DNA from: Pseudomonadota bacterium
GTDB taxonomy: Bacteria > Pseudomonadota > Alphaproteobacteria > Rhizobiales > Kaistiaceae
DNA: 5,619 bases
NCBI GenBank assembly: GCA_023391905.1
Contig: JAEWAD010000367.1
Span: 1 to 5,619 of the forward strand
Direction of reading: 5' to 3'
Shown: positions 4,874 to 5,619 of the stretch, piece after piece
How positions within the stretch are numbered: the first letter of the stretch is position 1
Layout of the letters: every line of letters starts with the position of its first letter
Program-made: the position numbers and the translations under genes
Notes under the pieces: model-generated
What the model saw: the letters and a program-made list of their open reading frames with translations, nothing else
What the model was told of the DNA's origin: nothing
Databases searched by the model: none

Positions 4874-5619
4874 CCGCACCGTGACCGCCGCCGCGCCGAA
4901 GGTGAAGGCGCCGCCCGGCCCCTTCGTCGCCTTCTTCCGCGACTTCTCCGAGAACCGCGCGGCGCTGGTCGGCCTGATCATCCTGTCGCTGCTCGTCTTC
5001 GTCGCGATCTTCGCCAACTTCCTGGCGCCCTATTCGCCCTACGAGCAGTTCCGCGAGTTCGTCCGCACCCCGCCGGCCTGGGCCGAGGGCGGCAACAGCG
5101 CCTTCCTGCTCGGAACCGACGAGATCGGCCGCGACATGCTCTCGCGCCTGATCTTCGGCGCCCGGCTGTCGCTGTTCATCGGCCTCTCGGTCGTCGTCGC
5201 CTCGATGGCGGTCGGCATCGTGCTCGGCCTCGTCGCGGCCTTCGCGCCGGGCTGGCCGTCGATCGTCATCATGCGGGCGATGGACGTGATCCTGTCGGTG
5301 CCGAGCCTGCTGCTCGCCATCGTCATCGTCGCGATCATCGGCCCGAGCCTGACCAACACGATCATCGCCATCACGGTGGTCTACCTGCCCTATTACGTCC
5401 GCCTCGTGCGCGCCTCGGCGCTGCAGGAAAAGACGCGCGACTATGTGACGGCGGCGCGGGTCGGCGGCGCCGGCACGCTCCGCATCATGTTCAAGACGGT
5501 GCTGCCGAACTGCATGGCGCCGATCATCGTGCAGGCGGCGCTGACCATCTCGAACGCCATCCTCGAGGCCGCGGCGCTCGGCTTCCTCGGCCTCGGCGCC
5601 CAGCCGCCCTCGCCCGAAT
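4863..5619 (+). CDS. dppC: Dipeptide ABC transporter permease DppC (partial, cut by window end)
   Basis: The second permease subunit of the dipeptide importer, which pairs with DppB in the inner membrane. The first 252 residues are visible of about 300 expected, and the frame is still open at the last base. The N-terminus is a short Ala/Pro/Lys-rich cytoplasmic tail. A first membrane span follows at about 35-55 (VGLIILSLLVFVAIFANFLAPY), then a periplasmic loop with PPAWAEGG and LLGTDEIGRDMLSRL (82-96), the hallmark of DppC/OppC permeases. Further spans lie at about 103-127, 133-160 and 164-180. The EAA loop is at about 192-222 (RDYVTAARVGGAG through LPNCMAPIIV), and ALGFLGLGAQPPSPE ends the visible part. 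The ATG lies inside the end of dppB, overlapping by 11 bases, with GAGGA six bases upstream, so translational coupling is likely. The ATPase genes dppD and dppF would be expected next. Confidence 0.94.
   Translation, partial: MPADRTVTAAAPKVKAPPGPFVAFFRDFSENRAALVGLIILSLLVFVAIFANFLAPYSPYEQFREFVRTPPAWAEGGNSAFLLGTDEIGRDMLSRLIFGARLSLFIGLSVVVASMAVGIVLGLVAAFAPGWPSIVIMRAMDVILSVPSLLLAIVIVAIIGPSLTNTIIAITVVYLPYYVRLVRASALQEKTRDYVTAARVGGAGTLRIMFKTVLPNCMAPIIVQAALTISNAILEAAALGFLGLGAQPPSPE

Noticed and set aside
2150..5017. A 955-codon open frame on the minus strand running antisense through dppA, dppB and into dppC
   Set aside because: Its product is a biased Arg/Asp/Glu/Val/Leu-rich sequence with no recognisable domain, and it lies exactly opposite three well-identified genes. 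Long antisense open frames are expected in GC-rich DNA with strong third-position bias.

Overview
The window is GC-rich with strongly GC-biased third codon positions. Its gene content and intergenic style fit an alphaproteobacterium, probably of the Hyphomicrobiales (Rhizobiales); this taxonomic placement is inference. All five genes lie on the + strand and the window stops inside the last one.

Region 1-171 has no convincing gene. It holds a CCTCCCCCTTG-containing inverted/direct repeat at its left edge, a weak promoter-like pair, and a GC-rich hairpin in front of the first gene. Region 172-978 encodes a creatininase-family metal-dependent amidohydrolase with all the signature blocks intact. 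Region 1095-2021 (or from 1044) encodes a protein with the fold of NAD-dependent D-2-hydroxyacid dehydrogenases. It has lost the catalytic Arg, the catalytic His and two glycines of the dinucleotide-binding loop, so it is probably a pseudoenzyme or a divergent subfamily. This is the most unusual item in the window.

Region 2022-2164 is a structured leader with nested hairpins, a perfect AAAGCGCTTT palindrome and a good Shine-Dalgarno site. It leads into a dipeptide ABC importer operon: dppA (periplasmic binding protein, 2165-3754), dppB (permease, 3863-4873) and dppC (permease, from 4863, cut by the window end). The three proteins align along their whole visible length with my recollection of E. 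coli DppA, DppB and DppC. A 15-bp stem with a GCGA tetraloop lies between dppA and dppB. It probably protects the dppA message end and helps keep binding protein in excess over permease. dppC overlaps dppB by 11 bases. The ATPase genes (dppD, dppF) would be expected just past the right edge.

Working picture (inference): DppA captures dipeptides or related small amino compounds in the periplasm and DppBC moves them inward. The two upstream genes encode an amide-bond hydrolase and a dehydrogenase-like protein that may process or sense an imported amide-containing compound. The separate leader in front of dppA means they need not be one transcription unit. I saw no CRISPR array, tRNA, rRNA, transposase or phage gene. 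The main content is ordinary transport and metabolism rather than a clear new system.
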